This document shows, in pieces, positions 1-11,604 of a DNA stretch of 64,000 nt. A program made the translations under genes and the position numbers. The number at the start of each line of letters is the position of its first letter. The first letter of the stretch is position 1. Below the pieces are notes generated by a model that worked only from the letters and a program-made list of their open reading frames with translations, was not told where the DNA came from and ran no database searches. The DNA comes from Symsagittifera roscoffensis (lineage: Eukaryota; Xenacoelomorpha; Acoela; Convolutidae): NCBI RefSeq assembly GCF_963678635.1, contig NC_087070.1, forward strand, positions 20,691,461 to 20,755,460. Direction: 5' to 3'.

Positions 1-1
1 T

Positions 2-799
2 AAGATCAACAAAAATAATGAAAAACAAGTCTTACTTGCGTTCATTATTTCAACGTTTTTAATAGCGTCAATTCTTAATGTAATCCTTACATCAAAATTT
101 TTGTGGATCCAAAAAACGAAATCTGATTTCAAAAACTCGGCGAATTTTTTGTTACTGTCAGAAAATATCGAACACTGTGAAAATTTGAAAAAATTGGGAG
201 ATATCTGCCTAGCCGGGGATTCTTACACAGCAGCCTGGATCGAAGCTTTCAGCCAATATCAGAAAAACTGCAATACTTCAAATAAATACAATTATTTCAA
301 CCAATCAGCAACGGTTTATTTACCTGTTGAAAAACTAGAGCGCTATGACCATAAGAAAATCAAACGATTAAAACAGTTTCAAGACAAGTTGTACAAATTT
401 ATCAGCCAAAGCAAACCGAACACCACTTTGTTTTTCACGCGGTCAATTTATAGAGGTTATTTTTACCACAAAAACTATTCACAGATTTCGGTTGATCAGT
501 TTGAGACGTGGAAAAAATTACTCCGCGCGTTATTTTACGAATTTGTACCTTTTGTTACAAATCATACCTATGCGATATTTATGATCGAACACCCGCATCC
601 AAAAATCAGCCCAGAAACTTGTATTAAGCAGTTTCTTCTGAAACGTAATCGAGAAAATAGCGTGAAAAAAATGACAGCTGCGTGTCCTATGGAGTTAGAG
701 TATGATCCAGGCGTGAATTATACGCGTTCGTTATTTACAGAGTTGAAAAACAAAGAAAGTTGCATAAGTATTATGGACACCACCATTCTTCATATCTGA
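2..799 (+). CDS. C-terminal part of an acyltransferase/SGNH-type membrane protein (partial)
   Basis: The frame is open from the window edge to a TGA at 797-799, so the start lies outside. The first ~35 residues contain a hydrophobic stretch (VLLAFIISTFLIASILNVIL) that reads as a membrane helix. A soluble region of ~230 residues follows, with GDSY in a block I context (LAGDSYTAAW) near its start and an aspartate-to-histidine pair (MDTTILHI) at the extreme end. A last membrane helix followed by an SGNH hydrolase-like domain is the layout of acyltransferase-3 proteins that transfer acyl groups to sugars or glycans, a family much expanded in nematodes. The stop follows directly after the terminal histidine block, so the protein may be slightly truncated or may continue by splicing. 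The family assignment is from motif and layout only. Confidence 0.5.
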   Translation, partial: KINKNNEKQVLLAFIISTFLIASILNVILTSKFLWIQKTKSDFKNSANFLLLSENIEHCENLKKLGDICLAGDSYTAAWIEAFSQYQKNCNTSNKYNYFNQSATVYLPVEKLERYDHKKIKRLKQFQDKLYKFISQSKPNTTLFFTRSIYRGYFYHKNYSQISVDQFETWKKLLRALFYEFVPFVTNHTYAIFMIEHPHPKISPETCIKQFLLKRNRENSVKKMTAACPMELEYDPGVNYTRSLFTELKNKESCISIMDTTILHI

Positions 800-1330
800 A
801 GCTCTTTTCCAGCTCCCCTCACTAGGAATATTTTTAAAATTATTTTAACACTAGTAGTTTTATGATGGGACGTAGGAAATTAGACGATACGCAAATTAGA
901 CGGATGCTACAAAAACAAAATTAGACGAAATTAATTTTTTACAGATCTGGCATTTTAGACGAAAAAACTATGAAAAGAAAAGGGCCAACAACATTTTTTC
1001 TTAAGAGTCAAGTGTCACAAATACAAAAAGAACATAAAATGTCAATACCTATCAAAAACAATTACTTTAAATCAACATAAATTGTCAAATCAGAATATTA
1101 CAGTAGAGTTTTGAATTGAAAAAATTATGCATATTGACTTGTAAAATTTGCGGCCACCGAAATTTAACTGTTGGCTGCAAACAACTTCATTTTTCTCACG
1201 CAAATTGTCTGCAAACAACTTTAATCTCTCTCACATTTGTCTATTTTCTCATAATTGCAGCTTAGCGAAATTGTCTAATTTCCTTTTAAGTACCTCTGTC
1301 TAATTTGCTTATCGTTTAATTTCTCAACCC
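800..1330. other. Intergenic stretch around an inverted-repeat element
   Basis: No coding frame is convincing here. The stretch holds the short inverted-repeat element at 876-1323, then runs into ATT/ATG-rich low-complexity DNA. Confidence 0.5.
876..1323. repeat. MITE-like element with ~50-bp imperfect terminal inverted repeats
   Basis: The left end (GAAATTAGACGATACGCAAA, continuing as TTAGACGG) matches the reverse complement of the right end (GAAATTAAACGATAAGCAAA, continuing as TTAGACAG). The match continues inward imperfectly for about 50 bases. The interior of ~350 bp has no coding frame and repeats AAATTAGAC several times. Both flanks carry a TTTTATGATG-like sequence, but I cannot define a clean target-site duplication. 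It looks like a non-autonomous DNA transposon or foldback element. Confidence 0.45.
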
Positions 1331-1659
1331 CCTTTTATGATGATTATGATTATAATTACAATGATTATTATGATTAAGATTTTTATTATGTTAATGATAA
1401 TTAAGAAACCTTTTACTTATATTGTGATTATCATGATTTTTATTATGATTATGGTTATTATTAAGATTATTATTATGACTATTACTATTTTGTAGAATGT
1501 TATGATTTCTTATGGTTATTATTATGTTTATGATCATTTTTGTGATTATGACTATTGAAATAAATTATGGTTTTAATGATTAAAATTTGTCTAAATTGAT
1601 TATCATTATGATTTTTTATAATAAAAAAATTTCACTACTATGATTATTATGATTACTGT
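1331..1659. repeat. ATT/ATG low-complexity repeat, first block
   Basis: Imperfect reiteration of GATTAT, TATGATTATGATT and TTATTATGATT units. It has no fixed period and no function that I can see. Confidence 0.8.
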
Positions 1660-2164
1660 TTCGGCCAATTGAAAAAATTAGGAGAAACGTTTTTATTTGG
1701 GTGTGTTTTAGTGTTTTTTTCTCTTTTTTCCACTCAAAATTAGCTACCACATGTAATCATCGGAGAGAGTTGAATGGTATATCATATTTAAACCCTTAGA
1801 GTCGTGATTCGAACGACATTAAAAAGTTTAGAAAAAATTTTCCCAGTGGCGAGAAAAACCGTTTGAAACTTTTTGGCTTATTGTTAAAACTAGAGCGAAT
1901 AAATCGAGCAAGCAGGCTTACAATACCTGATTTAAATAGCCTAAAAGCTTACAATAGCCTAATTTAAAACGTAAAAAACTAAAATTACCCAATTAACGTT
2001 TGTTTGTTTGAGTATCTACGTTCCGATTTTTCTTTCAGCTCCTTTTATTACACCACGCCAAAAAAAACGAGACTGATTTGAAGAAAAAAAAACCGTTTTC
2101 ATTGCATTTTTCTAAGACTATGGCTAGCACATTCTGCAGTACTTGCACAGTAGCCGGCAATATT
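1660..2164. other. Non-repetitive break in the low-complexity region
   Basis: About 500 bp of ordinary AT-rich sequence separates the two ATT/ATG blocks. I see no coding frame, RNA gene or repeat in it. Confidence 0.5.
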
Positions 2165-3740
2165 TGTTAATATTATAACAATTATGATTCTTATGATCAT
2201 GATTTAAATTATTAATATTATGATCTTTATTAGTATAGTTATCATGATTATTAGAACTATGATTATTACTGTTTTTGTTTTGATTAAGATTGTTCTTATT
2301 TTGATTATCAGGATTATTGATACTAATATGATAGTTATACTGATTATTTTCAAAATAATGATTAATATTCTGATTAGTTTGATAACAACCATGAAAATGA
2401 CTATTAGTATTAAAATCATTATGATTATGACTTAAATTGTAAATAAAATGATCATTGTTATGATTATTGTTGTTAAGATTATGATTATTAAGATTATGAT
2501 TATGATTGTTTGTTTTTATTGATCTGATTATGGTTATGATTTTTTCTTACTATTATTATTAAGATTATTGTATATGATAATTATGACATTAATTTTCATA
2601 TTTTGGTTATTAATAAAAAAATTTCTGATTATCATCCTTATTACAATGATTAATAAAAAGATTATCTTTATATGATTTTTATTGCGATTATTATGTCAGC
2701 TATTTGGATTAAGATTATGGTTTTTACGAATATTATGATAATGATTATTGTTATGATTTTGATAATGATTGTCGTTATTTTTTTTATTTTGAACATTAGC
2801 TTGATGATTATGATTATTTTCATGATTGAATTTTTATGATTGTTATGATTATCATTTCTTATGCTTCTCAGGACTTTTCTTATGATTCTCTTTATCATTA
2901 TTAGTAAAATTTTTATAAATATTATGATTTTGTTTTTGAATTTTTTTTATTTTACGGTTATTTTAACTATTATCATGACTATTATGATTATCATTATGAT
3001 TATCTTGATTATCATGATTATAATTATAGATGATATTTTTTTGATTGTTATGATTATGGTTACTAATTTTTCCTTCTGAGATGATTATTATTACTATGGT
3101 TGTCATTATAGTTATGATTATGAATATGTTTTGGTTAGTATGATTATCATGATTCTCATGATATTGATAGTTTTTATGATTTTCATTACGATTATGATTA
3201 TTATGATAAAATTATGATGATTACTTTAAAATTTAAAGACTATGGTTATGATTATTAAAATGATTATGACTATGAAAATTATGAAAATTGTTATTATGAT
3301 TATTATGAGTATTATTATGATAATTTTGGATATTATTATGATTATTACAATCATGGTTATGATTTTAATTGTTATTGTTATGATTGTTACGAATATTGTT
3401 ACTAAATTATTACTTTTTGATGAGTAATTTTTTACCATGATTGTCAATATATAATCATGATTATGAATATGTTTATGATTATTATTATTATCATGGTTAC
3501 CATAATTATTATCATTTTTGCCGTTGTTATAAAATCGTTTTGTAAATTATTTTTATGATTGTAATTTTTATGATAACGATGGTTTTGATTATTATGATTT
3601 TAATGACTATTATGATTACTATCACGATTATTAATATGATTATATTCTAATGATAATTATGATTATTATGATTGTGATTATTATGAGAATTCTTAAAACG
3701 ATAATTATGTTTATGATTAATATTTTTGTTATTATGTTTC
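2165..3740. repeat. ATT/ATG low-complexity repeat, second block
   Basis: About 1.6 kb of imperfect TTATGATTATGATTATTATG-type repeats. Apparent open frames on both strands here translate only to isoleucine, methionine, threonine and lysine strings, which is what this repeat gives in any frame, so none is called as a gene. Confidence 0.85.
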
Positions 3741-6700
3741 TATGTCTAATAAATTACTATTTCGAAAAACCACGCGGGGATGAGTCAAACTTTAATAAGG
3801 TTTTTCTAACTCGTGATTCAAATGATCTTAAAATATTTTCACAAAACATCAGTTTGAAAATTTTGGTTCTTGCTCAGTTTTTGCAGCTTCAGTTCAAAAG
3901 TTTCGATGCTGTGATATTTGAGTTTGACAAACATCAAAACAGTCAGAAAGTCGAAAAACTCTAAAAATTGTTAGCTTGCGGCTTTTTCCACAAAAAATTT
4001 TGTTTGTGTTCTGAATCTTGCCACCAGAAATGAAGTTACCTTAGGTTATCAATAAATCTTCTAAGCATTGTTTTCATCTCTTTCCCTTTTTTGTACACAC
4101 GCTCTGATTTTTATTTTGAAGTAGTGTTGTCACAATCTGCTTTCGTTATTGCGCAGAATAAACCAGCTTAACTTATAACATTTTGGTCACTTTTTTCGGA
4201 GCAAAATTCTCAGCAAAAATTAAACTGATGTAAATTTTGAGTCTGAATTCCCAAAAACAAACAGTTTGCAGTTTGACATATGACCGTCAGACATTAAGTC
4301 GTCAGATAATTTTTGGGTCAAACTTTGCGCATGAATTACACATTGCTCACAAGGAACTTTACAGAGGAAAAAAGCAAACTCGTCAAAATTGTTTAGACCA
4401 TTAAAAAGTCAAAAATTCAAAACAAGAATGGAATATTTATTTTTAAAACTTGTTTAAAGTCAACAATCACTGAGCAATTATGAATACGGTTTTTAAACAC
4501 CAGCAATCAGGTCCAATTAGGCGATGCGAAGAAAAAAGATAATTGCTTACCAAAAAAAGCATTAGCGAACAGCATTCAAATATGAACAAGAGAGATAAAA
4601 CTTAGGTGTAAAATAGAGCTCAAAAAAAGACCTATAGTTCAAATAAACAGAACTTTTTACAAGATTTAACAAAAAAGAAAATCACTATTTCACAATTTTT
4701 ATGAGAAAATGCCCTCATCTTGTAATTTGAGCCTAATTATCTATGAAATTTTAAGACTCTTACAAACAAAGATTTAAGATAGCGAATTTTTTCAGCCGAA
4801 CTTAGAACTAAATCCACCGTTTTAGGGGGAGGATGATAACTTGGCTCAAGAAGTGTACCAATTTGGGAAACTATTTGAAACATGGTTTGCGTCTGATTGT
4901 TTGCTCATAAGCTAAGCAAGGGTGCCTGGAGTGTTCAGACATCCTCTTAAAATCCAAAGAAAAAGTGATTTTGTAAAAAAAATGATGTTTAAAAAAATCA
5001 GATTAATTTTCTGAAAAATTACTCCCCACCCGCTACGTGAAGTACAATAAGATGTATTAAGCGTAGCGTCTAAAAATTTATGTCGCATCAAATCAAATTG
5101 GAAGTGTGAGCCCACCATTTAGATCGCCACTCACTCTTAAATGCAAATTAGACAAATTGGCATCTTTCAAACCGCCATAAAATTATGAAAACTGATCACA
5201 GATGGAATGTATATTTTTCAAAGGTTCTCAAAGCGTCTTAGTTTTTATTTGATTTTAATCCACATTTTTCAGGTGCCATGAAAACTCCATTCATAAGTGG
5301 CTAGTTGAAAAGCCGAAGTTTGTCCTAAGAAAAAATTACACCGAGCCTAAACTTTCTATCGCCTTTATTTGAAAGACAAACTAACAATGCAGGGGCGTCC
5401 AAGAGTGCCGAAGTACAACAGTGCAGAAACTGAAAACGTGTTTAGCCGTCTAAAAAGCTGATCATATTTGAGAATTTTGAGTTCTTTTTCTGAATTGCTG
5501 GTAATTTTGCATGAGTTTTGTGTTTGAGATAATAGTTTGTTTAGAAAAACTTATGACGGCGCTCTTGGGGAACATTGTTTTCATTATAAGCATTGTTTTT
5601 TTTTCTACAAAAAATTTACTTTTCAGTTATTTGGGATGAGTACAAACAGTATTCAAAACAGTTTTCGGCACTGTTGAACATGATTTTGATTTTCGGCACT
5701 GTTGCACTTCAGCACTGTTGTACTTCAGCACTGTTGTACTTCGGCACTGTTGTACTGCCCCAACAATGCTGGTCAAAAATAATCCATTTATTCTGAATAG
5801 TTTACAAAATAAGGCTTATATTGTGCAAGTTCTTTTAATTTTATGCAACTTTCTTTGAGTTTCCGAAGTTTGACTTCGTAGAAATGGGTCCGCTGCTGTT
5901 TGGCACGAGTATGACTAATTTCACGTGGCCAGCTGTTAACGATGGCACAATATCATTTAAAGATTCCAGTCATATAACTGCTGAGTTTGCAGCTATCAAT
6001 CTACCAAAACTTGTATCAAATTTATTGAAAATAATCTCTTAACAGATGCTATAACTTATATTTAACTGTTGAACTTGTAATGATACTCTGATGCTTTTCC
6101 ATTATATGACGGACATTTTATACTTTCAGTTTCATCTGCAGGCAAAGGATCGTTCGACAAATTTGCTGAAACATCTCTCAACTGTCTTAAATTTTTTCAA
6201 CTGACCCTGAATGAATCATTTTTTCATGCTGAATTGATCATACCGAATTGAGCATATGCAATGGAAGTATTGTTGCATATTTTAGCTAAGTGTTCTCCGA
6301 AAAACAGTGAGACTTCAAAATGCTGAACGGGGCAAATAGAAAGTTAGACGGTACATTTCTGGGAACAAATGAGAACATTTGGATAAAGTACACGGCCAGT
6401 ATGGAAAAAGGATAGCTGTAAGATCACTTCCCACAGAACCACGCCATAGAAATTTTCGTTAAAATTCTATAGATTGATTAATTTTTTTCAACAATTTCCC
6501 ACGTCATCGTAAAAACACTGGGATGAACAAATTTCTGAAGTTTTTGAAAAAAAACGAGCCAAAGTTCGTTTTTCAGCTTTTTTTGAAAAAATTTTGATGA
6601 AAAAATTGTGTTTTTTCGAAAGCTCGCTCCCCCTCAAAATAGTTTAAATTGGTGCAAAAAGTAATTTTGAAACCTGTAGAGTAGGTTAGCGAGAAATGGA

Positions 6701-8185
6701 TTTCTCAAAATATTGCTAGATCAACTTGATTCTCGTGTTTTTGGTTTTCGATAGTCTCGCCTCGATGAGACTCAGGGTTCGTGCGCCGTGCTTGCGAGTT
6801 AAGCAATGTATATGTATGTTTTTCTAAATAAAAGTTGTTCAATCCCTAAATCCGTCCCTGACTGAGAGATTGAAGTTCAACTCTCGAAAAAACTGCATCA
6901 CGAGGCCAAACTGTGTTTTTTGTGAATTATGAGCGGATTCCACAACAGGCTTAAGACAAGTTTTTCACCAAACCCCACCACCTCTTTTTTTATTGTGCTG
7001 CTGTTTTCGATTCCACGAACAACTAGCTATCACACTGTGTAGATTGCGCCAAAAGCAGTCGGTTTTGAGAAATCCGGAACAAAATTTGCCGAATCCAATC
7101 CAGAACAGTTTGCAAAATCAAAAAAAAAATCATGCAATTTTGCCGAATCCGCATTAATTTGCAGAATCAAATACATTTGCGAAATCCACCTGTAATTTGA
7201 GAGTTTTTCTTCATATCAATTAACTACACATCACCATTTTGTGAAGATAGATTTAGGTCAATTTTTGATTTATAGAATTTATGATAGAGATTTTCAGACT
7301 ACTGTTACCGTAGTTCATCCGCAAACGGATGCCAAAATTATTCCTGAAAAACATCATTTGGAATAAAAGCTTGCAGCCAGAAATAGAAAGTACACAGGCG
7401 GAGGGTAGAGCCGGTTTAACATTTCTTATTTGTTAAGTTGTTATGGATAAATTTGAAAGAAGAAAGATATCTCGAGGATTTTTTTAAGATTGACATTAGC
7501 GGTTGATATAATTGAAAAAAAAATACACATAATATCAAATACTGATAAAGTAATAATTCGTTTTCCATATTAATCAAATAAATTGTGTGGCGAAAATTAT
7601 TGTTGACGCAATTTGATGATGGACTAAATTTGAAATATAGTAAAAAAACAGCAACATGCACAAAATTATGCAAAACTGTTTTCCGTTTCAATAGATCAGG
7701 AAAATTTGCACAGATTTCCTCTCAATTTTTTAACTAATTTTTTTTTGTTTTGGCTTAATTGAAATATCGTTTAAAAATATTCCAGCATAAAATCTCTGCC
7801 ATACTTTGTTTAACTGTGGACTCTTGATGATCATTGGAAATATTCTCAACCAGATCTCTGTGGTTGACGAAAATCTACTTTGCTATCCTTGTGGCCTGGG
7901 AGTTTTGCGTCCTCAGCGTGGTTCCTTTAACTGAATCTTTTAGTGATTTTTTTTTGTCCTGATTGGACTCTGATGATAAACTTTGATTTGGATAGTTATA
8001 TTAGTTGCAAGTATTTTTGGTTTCTAGTAATTATCTAACTTTTTGTCAAGAAAAATTTCTGCCGGTGTGCTGTTGTTTTGGTTTTTTGTATTTAGATAAG
8101 TCATCAGTGTATGCTCATAGAAAGCAATGTACATTACAAAATTTTGGATACTTTCACGATCGTAAACTTTATATCGCAGAACCCA
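3741..8185. other. Intergenic, no gene supported
   Basis: 4.4 kb of AT-rich sequence. The open frames are short, without recognisable domains, and no more frequent than chance. The only structure noted is the 16-bp tandem repeat with a distant inverted copy (5404-5758). A degenerate repetition of TTTGCNNAATCC-like motifs lies around 7085-7195 and recurs at 12190-12440. Confidence 0.5.
5404..5758. repeat. 16-bp tandem repeat with a distant inverted copy
   Basis: At 5694-5758 there are four tandem copies of a 16-bp unit (GCACTGTTGTACTTCR with small variations). The 21 bases at 5404-5424 are the exact reverse complement of 5728-5748, so the stretch can fold back on itself with a ~300-base loop. 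Confidence 0.7.
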
Positions 8186-11100
8186 TTTACTTTTACAGAT
8201 TTTTATTTTAGGTCTAGAATTCAGCGAATTTTTTAAATTCAAATCTTTCTTCCTGCCTGAAAAACTAGGATAGTCTTCTAGCTAATTGATGTGTTACTTT
8301 TGCTTTTGAAATTGTTTACGGCTTCTAATTATTTGAAACATCCTTGTTGTAGTGATGGTTTGTTCTTTTGATAAGTCTCACAGCTAATTACAAGTTTTGC
8401 TATACTTTTTGACATGCCAATACAAAACAGTTTTGATTACAATAGAGTTTCCGTTGCCTGTTGTTTTTAATGCAACTGTTACAAAAACCTTCAATCACTT
8501 TCCTTTCGATTCTCATTGGTATCGAAAAAAAGCTTTACCCTCTTGTCAAAAGTTCAGTTTATTTTTTGAAAAAATATCCAACCTTTAAACTCTGTTTTTG
8601 ATCAAAGTTCTGTTTGCGCATGAATTTTTATGAAAGGATCGATTTGATTGGAGATTGGTTCAGCTTGATTGTTTACAAGTATTGAAAGGAAGTTCAAGAA
8701 ACATTTATTTTATTTTTCGGCGCCTTGCAAATAGGCAGTCTACAATGAGCAACAGCATACACAATTTGGTCTTTTGAAACATACCTAATCAAAGATTGGA
8801 AAAGAGTAATGAACGCAAGTAAACAGAAATAAAAAACTGACTTTGTTCAAAAAAATCTCAACTGTCGATTTTCAAAAAAAATGATGCCCTTTAAACTCTT
8901 TGAATTTCTAGAACGAGTTTTGATCGGTGCTTTTTTGATAACTTTAACCCAACCTGAGAACACTAGATCAACAGCTAAAATTTTAATTTCTCTTGAAATC
9001 TAAAAATTTTATTCTACTTTCGAAACTAGAAGTCGTACACGTTTTTTTGCGAAAAAGTTCACGAAAATTTTGGAGAGTGCTATTTACGTCAGTGTCAGCA
9101 GATGAATTTTAATTAAACCAAAAAAGTGCTTATATTCTTAAGTGCATTCATAAAAGCATCACTATGTATGAATGCTTATCTGTCGTTATCAGAGACTTTT
9201 ATGCATATTTGAAGACTTTCTCCTGAAAAAAAAAGAAAACTAGCAAGACCTATTTAAGAGTTTTCGCTACTTCAACTACTCTTGAAACATTTCAATTTGT
9301 TACCAATTTCCATGAGCGCATTAACCTATCTTGCTGCTCTGGCTACTGCTGTTTTTAGTATCTGCTAGTTGATGTAACGATGAAACTGATAATGCAAGCT
9401 TTTTTCATAAGTTGCAATGTGCTTTTAAGTGAAAATGGAACAGATAGTTTCGCGCAACCTACTTTTTTGATTCTTCGAAAGTCTTTCAGTAAGAGCATTT
9501 TTTTTACAAAGCTCGGAAAAGATCGTCTTTTGAAAATCTTTGTCAACAAAACTGTTGCAATTCGGAGTAGCTCGAAGGAAATGTCTCCAACTAATGATAA
9601 AATTTAGATCAAAACCAAACAAATTTTGATGGTTTGCAAATGATTTTTTTAATGATTGCAAGTTTCCTCTAAAAGCCGTCTGTTGGCTGTCGAAAAAAGT
9701 TTTTTCTCTTATGATGTTTTTAAACAAATATATTTTTTTTATCAAGCCTTAGATTATCACGTTTTTGATTACGTTTTGTTATTTTTAACGCAACGAACTC
9801 TTAAACAGTTTTCGAATCATCATAAATAATTTTTTCATGTTTGCGCTTAATGTAAGCTAATTGTTGTATTGCCAATAATTTCCATTTTGTGTAGTTTACT
9901 TTTACAGATTTTTATTTTAGGTCTAGATTTCAGCGAATTTTTTTAAATTCAAATCTTTCTTCCTGCCTGAAAAACTAGGATAGTCTTCTAGCTAATTGAT
10001 GTGTTACTTTTGCTTTTGAAATTGTTTACGGCTTCTAATTATTTGAAACATCCTTGTTGTAGTGATAGTTTGTTCTTTTGATAAGTCTCACAGCTAGTTA
10101 CAAGTTTTGCTATACTTTTTGACATGCCAATACGAAACAGTTTTGATTACAATAGAGTTTCCGTTGCCTGTTGTTTTTAATGCAACTGTTACAAAAACCT
10201 TCAATCACTTTCCTTTCGATTCTCATTGGTATCGAAAAAAAGCTTTACCCTCTCGTCAAAAGTTCAGTTTATTTTTTGAAAAAATATCCAACCTTTAAAC
10301 TCTGTTTTTGATCAAAGTTCTGTTTGCGCATGAATTTTTATGAAAGGATCGATTTAATGGAGATTGGTTCAGCTTGATTGTTTACAAGTATTGAAAGGAA
10401 GTTCAAGAAACATTTGTTTTATTTTTCGGCGCCTTGCAAATAGGCAGTCTACAATGAGCAACAGCATACACAATTTGGTCTTTTGAAACATACCTAATCA
10501 AAGATTGGAAAAGAGTAATGAACGCAAGTAAACAGAAATAAAAAACTGACTTTGTTCAAAAAAATCTCAACTGTCGATTTTCAAAAAAAATGATGCCCTT
10601 TAAACTCTTTGAATTTCTAGAACGAGTTTTGATCGGTGCTTTTTTGATAACTTTAACCCAACCTGAGAACACTAGATCAACAGCTAAAATTTTAATTTCT
10701 CTTGAAATCTAAAAATTTTATTCTACTTTCGAAACTAGAAGTCGTTCACGTTTTTTTTGCGAAAAAGTTCACGAAAATTTTGGAGAGTGCTATTTACGTC
10801 AGTGTCAGCAGATGAATTTTAATTAAACCAAAAAAGTGCTTATATTCTTAAGTGCATTCATAAAAGCATCACTATGTATGAATGCTTATCTGTCGTTATC
10901 AGAGACTTTTATGCATATTTGAAGACTTTCTCCTGAAAAAAAAAGAAAACTAGCAAGACCTATTTAAGAGTTTTCGCTACTTCAACTACTCTTGAAACAT
11001 TTCAATTTGTTACCAATTTCCATGAGCGCATTAACCTATCTTGCTGCTCTGGCTACTGCTGTTTTTAGTATCTGCTAGTTGATGTAACGATGAAACTGAT

Positions 11101-11604
11101 AATGCAAGCTTTTTTCATAAGTTGCAATGTGCTTTTAAGTGAAAATGGAACAGATAGTTTCGCGCAACCTACTTTTTTGATTCTTCGAAAGTCTTTCAGT
11201 AAGAGCATTTTTTTTACAAAGCTCGGAAAAGATCGTCTTTTGAAAATCTTTGTCAACAAAACTGTTGCAATTCGGAGTAGCTCGAAGGAAATGTCTCCAA
11301 CTAATGATAAAATTTAGATCAAAACCAAACAAATTTTGATGGTTTGCAAATGATTTTTTTAATGATTGCAAGTTTCCTCTAAAAGCCGTCTGTTGGCTGT
11401 CGAAAAAAGTTTTTTCTCTTATGATGTTTTTAAACAAATATGTTTTTTTTATCAAGCCTTAGATTATCACGTTTTTGATTACGTTTTGTTATTTTTAACG
11501 CAACGAACTCTTAAACAGTTTTCGAATCATCTTAAATAATTTTTTCATGTTTGCGCTTAATGTAAGCTAATTGTTGCATTGCCAATAATTTCCATTTTGT
11601 GTAG
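8186..11604. repeat. 1.7-kb direct tandem duplication
   Basis: Copy 1 (8186-9894) and copy 2 (9895-11604) are adjacent and in the same orientation, offset by 1709-1710 bases. About a dozen scattered substitutions and single-base indels are visible, so identity is near 99 percent. The join is at TTTACTTTTACAG. Both copies contain the same 60-106 codon open frames on either strand, with no recognisable domain. Their persistence reflects recent duplication and is not evidence for coding. Confidence 0.9.

Noticed and set aside
2204..3447. Several open frames of 60-76 codons on both strands
   Set aside because: They are products of the ATT/ATG repeat and translate to isoleucine/methionine strings in every frame.
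9355..11455. Repeated 64, 75 and 106-codon frames present twice
   Set aside because: They exist twice only because of the recent tandem duplication. They overlap on opposite strands and show no domain or codon signature.
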